Of a stretch of DNA of 64,000 nucleotides, positions 31,620 through 42,549 are shown in pieces. The notes under the pieces are model-generated. The model made no database searches and was not told where the DNA came from. It was given only the letters and a program-made list of their open reading frames with translations. How positions within the stretch are numbered: the first letter of the stretch is position 1; every line of letters starts with the position of its first letter. This DNA is from Codonopsis lanceolata (Eukaryota; Streptophyta; Magnoliopsida; Asterales; Campanulaceae), in the NCBI GenBank assembly GCA_013146195.2, contig CM028377.1, positions 176,118,158 through 176,182,157 of the forward strand. Reading direction: 5' to 3'. A program made the translations under genes and the position numbers.

Positions 31620-31837
31620 CCCCGACCCTGCTTTGCCCTGTTTTGAGAATTGACGAGAAATACCTATCCTACCCTCATCAAACCCCCTCTAAACCCTTCC
31701 TAACCTCCCATACTTGGCCCTAAACATGTCCTAACATTAGTTGGAAGTTAATTAAGGTTAGATTAGTGAGTGATTACTCCTAATCTCTACTAATTGTACT
31801 AGGGAAATCCCTATTGTGCCCTCTTTATTTTTGGGGG

Positions 31838-31845
31838 TATAAATA
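31838..31845 (+). promoter_or_regulatory. TATA box of the LTR
   Basis: TATAAATA followed by ACCCAAACCCATTTGAGAATTC and a pyrimidine-rich leader, a normal plant LTR core promoter. Confidence 0.65.
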
Positions 31846-33384
31846 CCCAAACCCATTTGAGAATTCAGAAATTCTCCTCATTTCTCCCCATCCTTCATAC
31901 GTATTAGAGAGAGAAAGAGTTCTTGGGGGGTTTTGAGCCCTAGCTTCGTTCTTCCTTAGATCCACAAAGATCCAACCGTCGGATTGCCTTCAAACTTCGG
32001 ATTCGTGAAGCCCTCGACGAGTAGAACAAGTTCACCGATCGGATTTTCGTTCTTTGGAGTTTTCATCTGAGCTAGGTAAGTTACTTTCTTTTGATTTTGG
32101 TTCATTGGCCCTAAGGAAAACAACCTATGTGCTAATTGTGGGCAATGAACACTTGATATGCTATGTGTGCCCATTTTGGGGATTTTTGGAAGTATGAACT
32201 TGTTAATAACATGAATGAAATGATTTGAATGATATTATGTGTTGTAAGAAATGGGTTATGATTTATGTTGGGTTTTGTTATTAATTTTAGGGCTTGAGAA
32301 TCAAGCCCGAATTATTGGAGAAATTGTTGTTAATTGAAGTGGGTGTTAATGTTGAGATTGATGAAATGGGTGAGGAGTGAAACTTAGTATTAAGACTCAA
32401 CGGAGTCATTATAAGTTCAATAATGTGTTAATGAACTCGGGTTGAAATCCTACGACATTTGGGTTTCATTTGACTACGATTATGATGAGTTATTGGATTT
32501 TTAGGCTTGGGAATCAAGCCCGAATGAATTTTGGGATTTTGTTGTATATATGAATGAAATGTTTAATTGTGGGTTTATAAAACACATAAAGAATGAAATG
32601 TAGAATTAAGACTCAACGGAGTCATTGTAAGGCCAATAATATGATAACAAGCCTTGGGTTGAAACCCTACGATGTTCGGGTCTTGTTTGATTATGTTTGT
32701 GCGCACCCGAGTATCTCTTTTGGTGTCCAATTGAGACACTCATGTTATACAGACCTATTGGGAATTTGTTTAGAGCGTGCTTGTAGAGCACGAAGCATTG
32801 GAGACCAACCTATGGTCTCGAGTATATTAAGAGACTATTAATGAATGAATTCTCTCTTTAAGGAATTTGGTCGCGTGCACATGAATACACTTGCGAGGGA
32901 ATGACTACGGGGTAGTCTTGATGTTCTTGAGTATAGCATTGAGGAAGTCGATTATATATGACGATTGGGAATATGGTTGAGTCCGGTGTGCTTTTAAGTG
33001 AAACCAAATGCTAAGCCTTGATTTGTGGTTGTTCTTAGACTAAGTAATAGTCTTTGGTAATCTTGAGTAGAGGACTATAGTAGACCTCACGTTGTGATTT
33101 ATTGAGCTTATAAGCTATTCTTGAATTGGTGATGACTTGAGTATTATGAATACCTCAATATGTGGTTCTTGAACTAAACTTACAAGTTAGTTGAACATGT
33201 AAAGTGTGTACATTTATGTGCATTGTTTATTGGGTTTTGTAGAGCATTATGACCTACTTGATTTGATGAGTCCTTTCGTGACGGACTTGGTCTTTATTTG
33301 TTTATGTGGGGTTCCCGGGTCGTGAATCGCGCCCGCGCGCGCCCTTCGATAGGGGTGCGCGTACGTGCGGATGCATGACACCAC

Positions 33385-33835
33385 TGCTCTCGTTCCACCT
33401 TCCCTTGTTTAGGGGAAGACAAAATCAAAAGTGCAAGAGGAGTGCTGTCTATGTTAGCGCGTTGGAATGCGCCTCGATTGCCTTTAGTGGATTTTTTATC
33501 CAATATGGGAACTTATGGTTTTCCGCATCAAGTTATCCCTTTTTAGGGGATACCAGGATATGGGAATGCATTACCCTTTCATTCTCATTTTCCCTTTTTT
33601 AGGGGAAAACGGAAAAGTGCAAAAAAGGATATTGCGACGCCCCCACTATGGATTTTATTAAAAATAGCCTTATGGCTCATTTCAGATCACTATGGGAGCT
33701 TTGGGTTTCCCGCAGCAAGTTATCCCTTTTTTAGGGGATACCGGGATATGGGAATACATCACCCTTCCATTCCCATTCTCCATTTTTTAGGGGAGGACGG
33801 AAAAGTGCAAAGAAGGAGTGTTGCGAGGCGCCACT
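33385..33835. repeat. Tandem repeat, about 188-bp unit, 2.4 copies
   Basis: Marker blocks recur at about 33411, 33600 and 33788 (TTTAGGGGA..AC..AAAGTGCAA) and at 33503 and 33690 (TATGGGA, CCGCA.CAAGTTATCCC). The array is at the left part of the Tat LTR or just outside it. GC-rich sequence at 33318-33380 contains CGCGCCCGCGCGCGCCC. Confidence 0.82.
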
Positions 33836-33946
33836 GGATCTGAAAGTTTTAGAGTCGCCATCTTTATTTTAAGGCAAAATAAAGTAAAACCAGAAAAGAA
33901 AGAAAAATAAACCAGAGAAAAGAAAACGGGTTCAGAGGCTAAGTTA

Positions 33947-33977
33947 CGAGTTGGGAAGGTGCTAGGCACCCAACTCG
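33947..33977. other. Stable hairpin in the Tat LTR
   Basis: CGAGTTG pairs with CAACTCG and GGTGC pairs with GCACC across a 3-nt loop, with a 4-nt bulge. The site is far downstream of the TATA box on the minus strand, so it would lie in the R/U5 RNA. Confidence 0.7.
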
Positions 33978-34786
33978 CCCTTTCGGTCTCAAAAGTGGTT
34001 TTTGGCTGAAGTATGCTTATTGTTATATTTATTTAGCAAACAAATAAAGCATTAAAAGACAGAAATTAAAACAAATACATCCATGGGTACATTATTTACG
34101 GACTCGCAGCCATTTCCTTACAATAATTACAAATGTACTTAAAAATATTTGGCCATTATAACGACTCTTTTACATAATATCTCATATTCTAATCCGGGTA
34201 GCACAACGGCTTATATTGACTACATTGTGTCGGATTTAAATAACAACTTTAAAATAATAAAATAACGGAAAAGTAAATAAATAAATAAAATAACGCCCTT
34301 AAAGGCTTTTACCTTTTAGAGCGGTAGTGTGCTCGCTCTGTCCTTCGGGGAGAGGGAGTCTTTTTTGTTGTTTGTTGTGTGGTTGTTGTTTTGATTTGGG
34401 CAGAGTAACTGCTTATTTTGGTGACTTTTAGCTTGTCTACTCGGGCAGAGTGACAACTTATTTTGGTAGGTTTTGGCCTTTTTGGTTGGGCGGAATAATG
34501 GCTTAGTTTTTGAGTTTTTCAGCTCATTACTCGTGCAGAGTAACGGCTTACTTTGGGATTTTTGGGCCGGGGAAGTGAGGTGGATACCTAGCTACTAGGC
34601 TAGGGATCACTTATAACCGGTGGATATTTATTTTGGCGGAGTTTGGACGGGGTTTGGAGACTTTAATGGGCTTCACTCACCTATCTCACACCTCTCGTAT
34701 CTATTGCTTCGACGGAACGCGGAGAGAGAGAGACAGAGTTTCTTCACGATCAAAAATCTTGTTCTGAAAGGGGACCCGACACCTCA

Positions 34787-34793
34787 ATTTATA
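34787..34793 (-). promoter_or_regulatory. TATA box of the Tat LTR
   Basis: Minus-strand CCTATAAATTGAGG. The GC-rich block 34911-34970 lies 118-177 bp upstream. Confidence 0.6.
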
Positions 34794-34910
34794 GGAGGAA
34801 TGGAGGACTCATCGGGAATTTCTGGATTTCTCAGCCGGCTGCCTTGGTGTGTACCGTGGCCTTTACAAATTGTACAATGCGTTAAGTCGAGAGGCTACAG
34901 TAGCAGAGCT

Positions 34911-34970
34911 GGCGCGGCAATATCATCCCCTTGGCGCGGTGCCCAAAGCCCTTTTAGGCCGCGCTAAGCC
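34911..34970 (-). promoter_or_regulatory. GC-rich U3 block shared with the antisense promoter
   Basis: On the minus strand it reads GGCTTAGCGCGGCC, then AGGGCTTTGG, ACCGCGCCAAGGGG and GCCGCGCC. The plus-strand region 40061-40122 has the same order of blocks with small changes. In both places the block is 75-180 bp upstream of a TATA box. Confidence 0.6.
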
Positions 34971-35142
34971 AATATTCTTCTTTCGTTTTTGACACTTTCA
35001 CCCCTCGCAATTCACTGTTTTGTGCATCCTGCTTTTACTTTCGCATTTTTAACTCCTGCAACTTGACATTTGTTAAGTTTGAACAGTTCTTGATATCACA
35101 TGTCAGAGTCACATACCAGGGGTACGAAATTGGGGTGTCTAC

Positions 35143-36503
35143 AGAGCCCCCCAACGATGGAGTCTACGGGTAACCCAAGGCTTACTGAGTGGACGAACAT
35201 CGTTGATAAACAATAGACTCTCCAATTTCGTTCATTTTAAAACGGGAGAGAAATGCAATTGGTAGCAGTTATAATGCACAGTTTATCATGTTATCCAAAC
35301 TCCATAACCTAGACATATTTAGTCAGTTATAAGGGGTTATCGTAGTTTTTAAGCAGATATGAATTTAAAGTGCTCTGATGGTCGGACCTACTAGTGTAGG
35401 CTGCCTACGTATTCCTTATTAAAGGAAATCAGACCAAACGTAGTTCAGGCCAAAAACCTAAACTACAACCAAATGAGGATGTTATGTTCTTCGGGTCAAA
35501 ACCCGATCAAGAACACAACAGGAAAAAGATTTTTGTGTTTTTCGAAAAAGTCGTATTCAAACGGTCGTGACCGGCCGCTCAAATACGGTATGAAGATTTG
35601 AATGTTTTTTGGGAACCATATTTCAACCGGTCAATACCTTGTCATTGAAATATGTTAAGAAGAATTTTCAAAATCGTGTTTGGCTGGTCAATACCTTGTT
35701 TCCAAACATAACCAGAAACTTTCAAATTTCCAGAAAACTGCACTCGACCGATAAAAATCTGTCGTCGAGCACGACAAAGAAAACTTTCTTCAAGTATTTT
35801 CGAAAATTTGTGAAAAGATCATTCTTTTTCCTTTCCTTCTTCTTTTTTTTTTTTCAAATATTCCTCTTTTTTTTTTTTTTGAAATATTCCTCTTTTTTTC
35901 TTGTTTTTGTTTTTGTTTTTTTTTTTGAAAACAAAACTTTCCCTTTTAAAGGAAATTATTCTAAAGTTAGGGCATGAATATTGTACCTGACTTACCTTTT
36001 CGTGCCTAGGTGGCTGCCGCGGATTCGGCTGATCTTGGCATGTCTGCCACTTTTGCCTTTTCAGGCTGGGGACTTTATTATTCTTTTTTTTCCTTTTTCT
36101 CTTTTTTTTTTCTGCCACTGAAATTTTTCTATGTTGACTTTGTGGTTGACTTGTTGGGGATATTTTTCTTTGTCCTCTGATGGATGGTCGTCAATTTTTG
36201 GTTAACAAAATTAACTTCGTTAACTCTTCGTTAAGCTCAGGGACCACTTTGGAAACTTTGAAACTCGGGGACTTGAGTGTAACAGCTTCAAACTTTGGAG
36301 GGGGGAAAGGAAAATTCCCTTTTCCACCCTTTATCATGGACGGGAGTGAGGGAGAGAAGCTTACTGCTTCTTTCTTTCCTTTTCTCTTCTTCCTTCTTCT
36401 GCTTCAGCGCCATTGTTGCTGCCTCCTATTTCTTTTTCTTATTTCTTCAATTTCGCTCATTTTCTCAGTTTTCTTCCGCCAATTTCAGTGTTTTGTTTAG
36501 CAG
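35143..36503. other. Tat 3' untranslated region and 5' UTR of the antisense gene
   Basis: 35143-35155 on the minus strand is the G-rich polypurine tract (CGTTGGGGGGCTC) before the LTR. Long T-runs (35829-35930, 36080-36110) give low-complexity frames with no meaning. The pyrimidine-rich stretch 36355-36500 just before the ATG at 36504 looks like a plant 5' UTR. No clear TATA box is seen for the plus-strand gene. Confidence 0.5.
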
Positions 36504-38530
36504 ATGACATCTTCTTCTCGATCCAGGAAGGGGAAGGCTCCCATGCACCCAGAATCTAACGAGAGGAGGAAAGAGTTTCCTCCCTTGGTCCGGAACAAGC
36601 TCAGGAACCGGTATTCTGACGATGACTGGGGCAATATTTTGCGAGATCGGAACACTCACGTGTCCAATCTTCCTCCCACCACTGTAAGTTTCTTTTTTTT
36701 TTTTGAGATTTTCTTGGCTATACTTCAGATCTGCTAAATTTCTGCACTGTTTGGAACTTTTGGAGCACTCCTGACTTTATTAGTAATGCATATGCATGTC
36801 CTATTTATGCCTAAATGATGTAATTAAGTAGTGATGCATGAAATTTATATGATTTATTTTTGCGATGCATGATTGAACTAGTGGTCACTATTTGACCCTA
36901 CTATGCATGATTTATATTATAAATGCAAATGAGGCTATATGATGCATGTTTTACACTAAAACATATTTTTGCATGCAATAGAATCACGAAACGGACTTTT
37001 CGGAGTATAATTTAAATTTTTCCAAAACGCATTTTCGGGCATATTTTCGGATAAAAATGGGACAAAACAGATATATTCATGCCCTTAGATTCATTTTTCA
37101 TGCATGCTAATGCTGCAGGGACATAGTAAATGCCATAAAAATATTTGTTTTGATGATTGGTGGCACTTTATTTTCTTTTTAGCGTACCCTATGGCAGCTT
37201 ATTGGACAATAAAATACACATGATGGATGCATGAACTACTTTATTTGATGCAAATTAATGCAGAACAATTATGGGATGATGTATGAGTATTTTCATATTG
37301 TATTATGTACATGATAAATGGAGTTTAACATGCACTCTTATGATGCTTAGGATGCAAAAATAACTATTTAAATGCAAAACAAATTACACATAAATTTTTT
37401 TATTCACATTTTTTTTTGAAAGAATGTAAAAGAATATGGTACGTATGTACAACATATAGACTCTTTTTTTTTATTTCTTTTCGCATTTATTTTTTTTTCG
37501 CATAAAAGAATGACGTTTAACGGAACTAAATGTTTATTTACAGGTAAATTTATGTACATGTATAAAAATGGTATGTGTATACTTACATTTTTTTAAAAAA
37601 ATTGTTTATTACTATTTTTTTATATGAACAAAGTGGTTTATATATATATATATATATATTAGCATGCTGCAGTTTTAAAATTCATGAAGTACAATGTATG
37701 CAACATGTTTATTATCTATTCATACTTATTTATTAAAAGACTGTACAGAGAAGAAAAATAAGGATAGAAGACTCGCCTTTTCTCTTCTTCTTCCCCCCTT
37801 TTTTTTTTCTTAGATTAGATTCGCAGGAAATTCACGAGGGTGCGGGCATCATGCGCCAATGTTGCTGAGATTTACGCCATGTTGCCCGAGGCGGCGCAGC
37901 TATTGGTGGAGGGTTCCGGTTTTAGTGTCTTCATGCATTCTTTTACCCACTTCACCAGCTACTTGCCCATCTTCGATGTGCTCAGGGACTTCTGGTGGGA
38001 CACCACCCATACCTTTCACTTCAGCTGGGGGGAGGCGACCATGACCCCGTGTGATTTTGCCGCGATCACGGGCATTCCTACCAGCATAGGGGAGACCCTG
38101 GTTCCTGATTTCACTCTCCGTCGGCGTAGGGAGGAGGTAGTGGACCTCCTGGGTTTTGAGCCGGAATTTAAATCGACGGATGAGATTCTTATCGGCAGCG
38201 TTCGGAATTGGCTTCTCAGCAATGCCGGGCGGGTGCCGGCCGATGATGTAGCTGTCGTGACTCGAGTGGCAAGAGCGTTTCTATTTTTCTTTCTTGGCAC
38301 ATCGCTCTTTGCCAACTCCTCTACCTCCCTGAGGGTTTCCGTCCTGGCTTGTTTAGCAGATTTTGATCGGATCCCTTTATATGACTGGGGACAGGCAGGC
38401 TTGGCCGAACTGTATGCTTCTATGGATAGGGCCAGCCGGAATGACTCGCCGACTCTGAATGGGTTTGCCCCGGCGTGGGAGGTACATGCCTTTTCCTGCT
38501 TTTCTTTCTCTCTTTTTTTATGTATATCTT

Positions 38531-38587
<57 letters not shown>

Positions 38588-39633
38588 GCACATATTTTTC
38601 TTTTGCTCTCTTTTTTTTTTTTTTAATTGATAACGTATATATTTTTTTTTTTTTTGCAGGTCTGGGCCTTCTCATTTTTCACATTTTCGCGGGTCCTCTC
38701 ATTCGGCGAGTTCACCAGCCTCCATACTTGTCCCAGTACGTTGATGATAACAGGGTTTATCCGACTGAGGACGGTGGTTGCAAGGATAGGGAAAGAGTGC
38801 TGGAGCGGATTGTTAGCTCGAGTCCTGGTACAGTGCACTTCCTTCCTTGGGAGGGTCTGGAGGGCCATTATGCTGTTACTTTGATGCTCAGCCGCCGGAT
38901 ACTGATGGTTTCCATTATGGTGGATTCTTTATATATGGGCGAGCGGGTGAACCGTCAGCATCAGTCTGTTTTAGCAGCTCCAGTGGTGCCTCCTCGGCCT
39001 CCTTTCTGGGTGATAGAGCCCGATCGACTGCCCAACAGGTATCAGTACTTGGCGAAATACCTCATGCCAGCGACAGATTATCCAGTGATGGCGTATGAGG
39101 ATTTCCTGAGATTAGTGTTGCATCCCCCTTTTCCTGCTCCTGTCGCGCCCAGGCGGCATTCTGATGCTTCTGCCAGGCCAGGGCCGTCTACTTCATCTCT
39201 CGACGAGAACCTGATGTTTACAGAGCCTGATGATATCTTCTCTACCTTCCAGTATCAGTGGGGCGGTGGCATGGTAGAGCAGGTTCTTCCTGATGTCGAG
39301 ATTCCAGAGGAGCGTCGTGTCCCGGAGCAGGCTCGTTCGGTAGACACATTTACCTTTATTGTCTCTCTTCTATATATTTTTTATATATTTTTTTTTTTTT
39401 ACACATATATACACTTATTTTTTTTTGAGACTAACATATTTCTTTTTTTTCTTTTTTTTTTTTAGGTGAACGTGTCCACTTATAAGAAGCTGCTGCGGGG
39501 CTTTTTCAGTATCAGCAAGCTTTATCAGAAACTTGCTGATGAGTTTTCTTGCGGGGAGCGACGTCGAGATGATGATGATGATGATGATGATGTTCGGGTC
39601 GAGCCGCAGCCGGGGCAGAGGTCGGGGATATAG
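36504..39633 (+). CDS. Plant mobile domain (PMD) protein gene, four exons, antisense in a Tat element
   Basis: Proposed exons: 36504-36683, 37819-38481, 38660-39339, 39466-39633. All junctions are GT/AG with long pyrimidine tracts, giving about 562 residues. Exon 1 encodes a basic start (MTSSSRSRKGKAPMHP). Exon 2 holds the PMD core: FTHFTSYLPIFDVLRDFWWD, THTFHFSWGEATMTPCDFAA. Exon 3 continues with FLPWEGLE, LSRRILM and GERVNRQ. Exon 4 ends with an Asp run from a GAT repeat. Exon 3 is 680 bp, two bases too long for the frame: a T-run near 38672-38677 probably gained two bases. PMD proteins (MAIN/MAIL type) are nuclear silencing-related factors and also occur inside plant transposons. The gene lies between integrase and 3' LTR of a Tat element, on the opposite strand. 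Confidence 0.72.
38535..38585. repeat. (TA)n microsatellite in intron 2 of the PMD gene
   Basis: About 24 TA units inside the 178-bp second intron. It is read through without a stop, which creates a false continuous frame across the intron. Confidence 0.9.
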
Positions 39634-40060
39634 AATCGGTGGCACAACGGGTCCCAGGGTCATGGGTGGTGGCCTTAACAGAGTCAGCCGTCCCGAGCAC
39701 ATTAGTATCTTTTCTTTTGTATATATATATAATGCAATATAATGTATAATGCAATGCATATATATACACATGCAAAACTAAATTCACACAAAATAAAGCA
39801 AAATAAAGCTATACTAAGAGGTAATGGCACGCTGTACTTTAAGAAAGGAAGTTTATGAGAATACACCTTTGGATCGGAGTGGGCTTTTCAGGTGATATCG
39901 GAACAGGAAAATGGCCGCATCCCTTATTATTTCGGTGCCCTGTGGCTATTGAGCCCGTGCTCGTAGCCACCTTTCATAGCTTTCTTTCTTTCGCGATCGA
40001 CGGAACAATGAGTGTCGGACAATTAAACCAGATACCGCGAAATTTCACAAAGACAATGGA
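39634..40060. other. Spacer between the two antisense genes
   Basis: Holds TATATATATAATGCAATATAATG and several AAT-rich stretches (39718-39800) that could serve as 3'-end signals of the upstream gene. No coding region is supported. Confidence 0.45.
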
Positions 40061-40205
40061 GGCACTTGGCGCGGCCATATGAGGGCTATGGCGCGGCGCC
40101 AAGGGGCTTCTTTGGTGGCGCCATAGATTTCTCCGCAGCCACTGTTCATTCACTATTCACGCACTGTGCACTGAACTGTCCGTTTTCTCAATTCTCGGTA
40201 TAAAT
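40061..40205 (+). promoter_or_regulatory. Promoter of the second antisense ORF
   Basis: A GC-rich block (40061-40122: CTTGGCGCGGCC, AGGGCTATGG, CGCGGCGCCAAGGGG, GGTGGCGCC) is followed by a TATA box TATAAAT at 40199-40205, 129 bp before the ATG at 40334. The intervening leader is CT-rich. The block resembles the U3 of the element's own LTR (34970-34911). Confidence 0.62.
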
Positions 40206-40333
40206 TCAGACGGAGATCAGCCTGATTTCTCACCAATTCACTTCGTCTCTTTTCTTTTAAAATTCACCAGCTTCTTCCTGTCCTGCCGTTGCTCTTCTTA
40301 GCCGCATAAAATCCCTTGCATCTCTCTTTATAA

Positions 40334-42053
40334 ATGGCCGCACGTATTCCTACGGCTCTGGAAATTGAAGTTTACGAGAATGCCCTGGATTTTTGGATCC
40401 TTTCCTTGCGATCTGACGAGAGGGACTGGTTTGATCATCTTTTCGGGTTCAGGTGCCTTCTGTCCTGGCGGAATGTCATTATAAACTGGGACATGTTGAG
40501 GGGAGCCGCCAGGTTTTGGTCTCCTCAGGACCACTTATTTAATTTCGGCATGAATGAGATGTGTCCTACTTTTGAGGAGTTCTGCGCGATGCTGGGGGTG
40601 GCACCTACTCGTCATATCGCAGTGCCCGCCTACAGAAGGCGTCCATATATGGCTATCCGGGAGCTTTTTAATTCTACCCGCAGTGCTACTCCAGGATTCT
40701 TCAATGGGGAAACTTTTAATTTAATGGTTCTTCCTGGAGCCTTCACAGAATACAGGGAAGATGATGTGGACTATCTGCGGCGTAGGCTGACAGCGCTCTT
40801 TCTCTGTTTGGTAGGGAGATACTTGATAGTAGGTCTACCCGGATTTGTCGATGCGCGGGTCGTTGACCTGGCATTACAGGCTCGAGATCGCCGGCTGAAC
40901 ATTGTCCCGGTGATTTTGGCGGAGACCTTCGCGGGCCTGAATGCTTTTGCTACTGGTGATGAACTGTTCCCTACCGGTAGCCCCATTCTGGTTCATATGT
41001 GGCTAGAAGAGCATTTCCTCTGGGTTCAGGCTCCCGTGCCACATGGAGCTCCCTATGACCCATCACTTTATGGCATGCGCGGGCATTTTCCTCAGACCAA
41101 TTATTCTGAGATTGATTGGGCTGATCACTTTTATCGCCGGGCTCGATGGACATAATCTGGGTCATTCGCCATTGGGAGATCCGCTCTTTCTTCGACATTC
41201 CGATGAGTATAGTCAAGTAGTCATGTTGGGTCTTCATCGGACTTCTTTTTATCAACCGGACCGGATCTTGCGGCAATTCGGAAGAGAGCAAGTGATCCCG
41301 GACACCACTCGTCCTATATACATGGGATTGGAGCTTACGGACGAGGGCTTGGGTCCCGCTATTCAGGGCATGTGGCTCAGAGATTCTGAGAGGCTGGAGG
41401 TAGCATATCCATATTCTGACTATATGCTTCTGTCCCTTGGGTATTTGGCATGGATCATGGTAGCTGCCGAGGGGCCGTCTCGCACTATCCGGCCCGAACT
41501 GAGACATTTGCTGGGTCGCCATATAACTAACGGAGTGGATGCTCGCCTGATGGAAGTAGGCGAGGACATTGATAGCTCGGGGTTAGTTGTTCCTCAGGCC
41601 CTGGAGGCAGAATTCAGACGGGTACATGGCCTTAATACTCGGACGGCCCCTGGACCGGATACTGCGGGTCCCAGCAATACATCCCGCAGATTGAGCAATG
41701 TCAGTCGGCAGCATAACCCATGGGAACAAGAAGTAGCTGCTCCTCCTCCCCAGACTGGTTGGGGTACGGCTCTGAGAGCTGGCGGTCACGAGCCTCCGCG
41801 GCTGAGCATGGCAAGCAGGCAGGACAATCCATGGGAACAAGAGATAGTTGTTCCTCCTCCCCCACCTGTATGGGGTACTGGTTTCAGAAATGATGGAGCT
41901 GGTCCGAGCAATACGGCTGCTCAGGAGAACGGGGATGCTGACGATGAAGAGGGAGACACCTCTGGTGGCTCTCATGCTGATGAGTCTAGGGCTTCTTCTG
42001 CACCTCGTAGAAGGAGTATATGGGCCCGGCTCGGTGGACGTCGCAGACATTGA
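40334..42053 (+). CDS. DUF7745/PMD-like protein, antisense in a Tat element, one frameshift
   Basis: The first frame (40334-41155) begins MAARIPTALEIEVYENALDFW and carries the signature RGAARFWSPQDHLFNFGMNEMCPTFEEFCAMLG (residues about 57-90), as in the DUF7745 and plant-mobile-domain families of plant genomes. A one-base frame change near 41130-41155 moves to a second frame that continues the family pattern (LGLHRTSFYQPDRILRQFGREQVIPDT) and ends at 42053 after a Pro-rich, acidic, then Arg-rich tail (RRRSIWARLGGRRRH), nuclear-localisation-like. A 33-residue motif containing NPWEQE is repeated twice (41700-41870). Total is about 570 residues. Cellular function is unknown; the extra ORFs of Tat elements are described but poorly understood. 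Confidence 0.68.
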
Positions 42054-42549
42054 TAGACCGCTCTGGGGCTAAGGCTGCAAAAAAGGAATTGTTTCTGGGA
42101 CAACAAAGGGGGTACAGGCAGTATATATAGATATGTACAATGCAATTAATGTATAATATAGATGTCTTAGTAAATATTCCTAAGTTGCACCTTAGGACCT
42201 GTAAAATTATATTTTAGTGTTTTAATATGAGCTTTTTGTCGTGGTTTTTCTCTTCTGTCAGTCAAGCCTCTGATGTACTGAAGACTGGAGGTGGTATGCT
42301 GAGGACTTCAAATAATGCCTTCCCTCTCCTTTTTATCTCCTTAATAATAATAATTTTTTTTTATTATATATTTTTTGTGCTCTAATTTTTGCCTAGGCCG
42401 CCCTTTCGGGTTTTCAACCTAGCGAGCCCTTATTTCTCCTTTTATTATTATTTTTTTATTTTTATATATGCCCTAACTTTTGCCTAGGCCGCCTTTCGGG
42501 TTTTCAGCCTAGCGGGCTGGAGAGGGAAGCATTTGCTGGATAGAATGGC
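42054..42549. repeat. Spacer between convergent genes, with a 93-bp direct repeat
   Basis: TGCCTAGGCCGCC..TTTCGGGTTTTCA.CCTAGCG occurs at 42386-42425 and again at 42478-42517. Between them are T-rich runs. Upstream, AATGTATAATATAG and TTTTAATATGAGC (42140-42230) may hold the 3'-end signals of the antisense ORF. The minus-strand pol stops at about 42550. Confidence 0.7.

Larger units (their letters stand above)
30803..33310 (+). mobile_element. 5' part of an LTR inserted into the Tekay-like pol
   Basis: Starts TGTAACACCCCGCTCC exactly where the pol frame of the minus-strand element breaks. A TATA box GTATAAATACCC lies at 31838-31845. It is related to 21280-24783 (shared AACGGAGTCATT, GGGTTGAATTCTA and GC dyads). 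Its 3' end and internal region are missing: similarity ends near 33310, where Tat-element sequence begins. The right boundary is approximate. Confidence 0.6.
33836..35142 (-). mobile_element. 3' LTR of the Tat-lineage element (inner boundary certain)
   Basis: On the minus strand it starts TGTAGACACCCC at 35142, right after a G-rich tract, and includes a TATA box (34793-34787) about 350 bp in. The conserved hairpin at 33977-33947 is of the kind seen near the R/U5 of Tat LTRs. The outer end is not resolved: the LTR may continue through the 188-bp array to about 33320. A GC-rich U3 block at 34970-34911 is listed separately. Confidence 0.7.

Noticed and set aside
33310..33380. GC-rich CGCGCCCGCGCGCGCCC patch as a CpG-island promoter
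   Set aside because: Only about 60 bp long, at the junction of two LTR sequences, with no TATA box or coding sequence following.
35819..36118. Lys-rich minus-strand frame
   Set aside because: It is the complement of T-runs in the Tat 3' untranslated region.
38016..38675. 219-codon minus-strand frame
   Set aside because: It is the antisense shadow of PMD exon 2 and intron 2 with a TA repeat inside; splice sites and domain match are on the plus strand.
39512..39787. Minus-strand frame with a His run
   Set aside because: It is the reverse reading of the GAT repeat in exon 4 of the plus-strand PMD gene and of its 3' flank.
41583..42050. 155-codon minus-strand frame
   Set aside because: Shadow of the DUF7745-like ORF in the opposite strand; it has no domain of its own.
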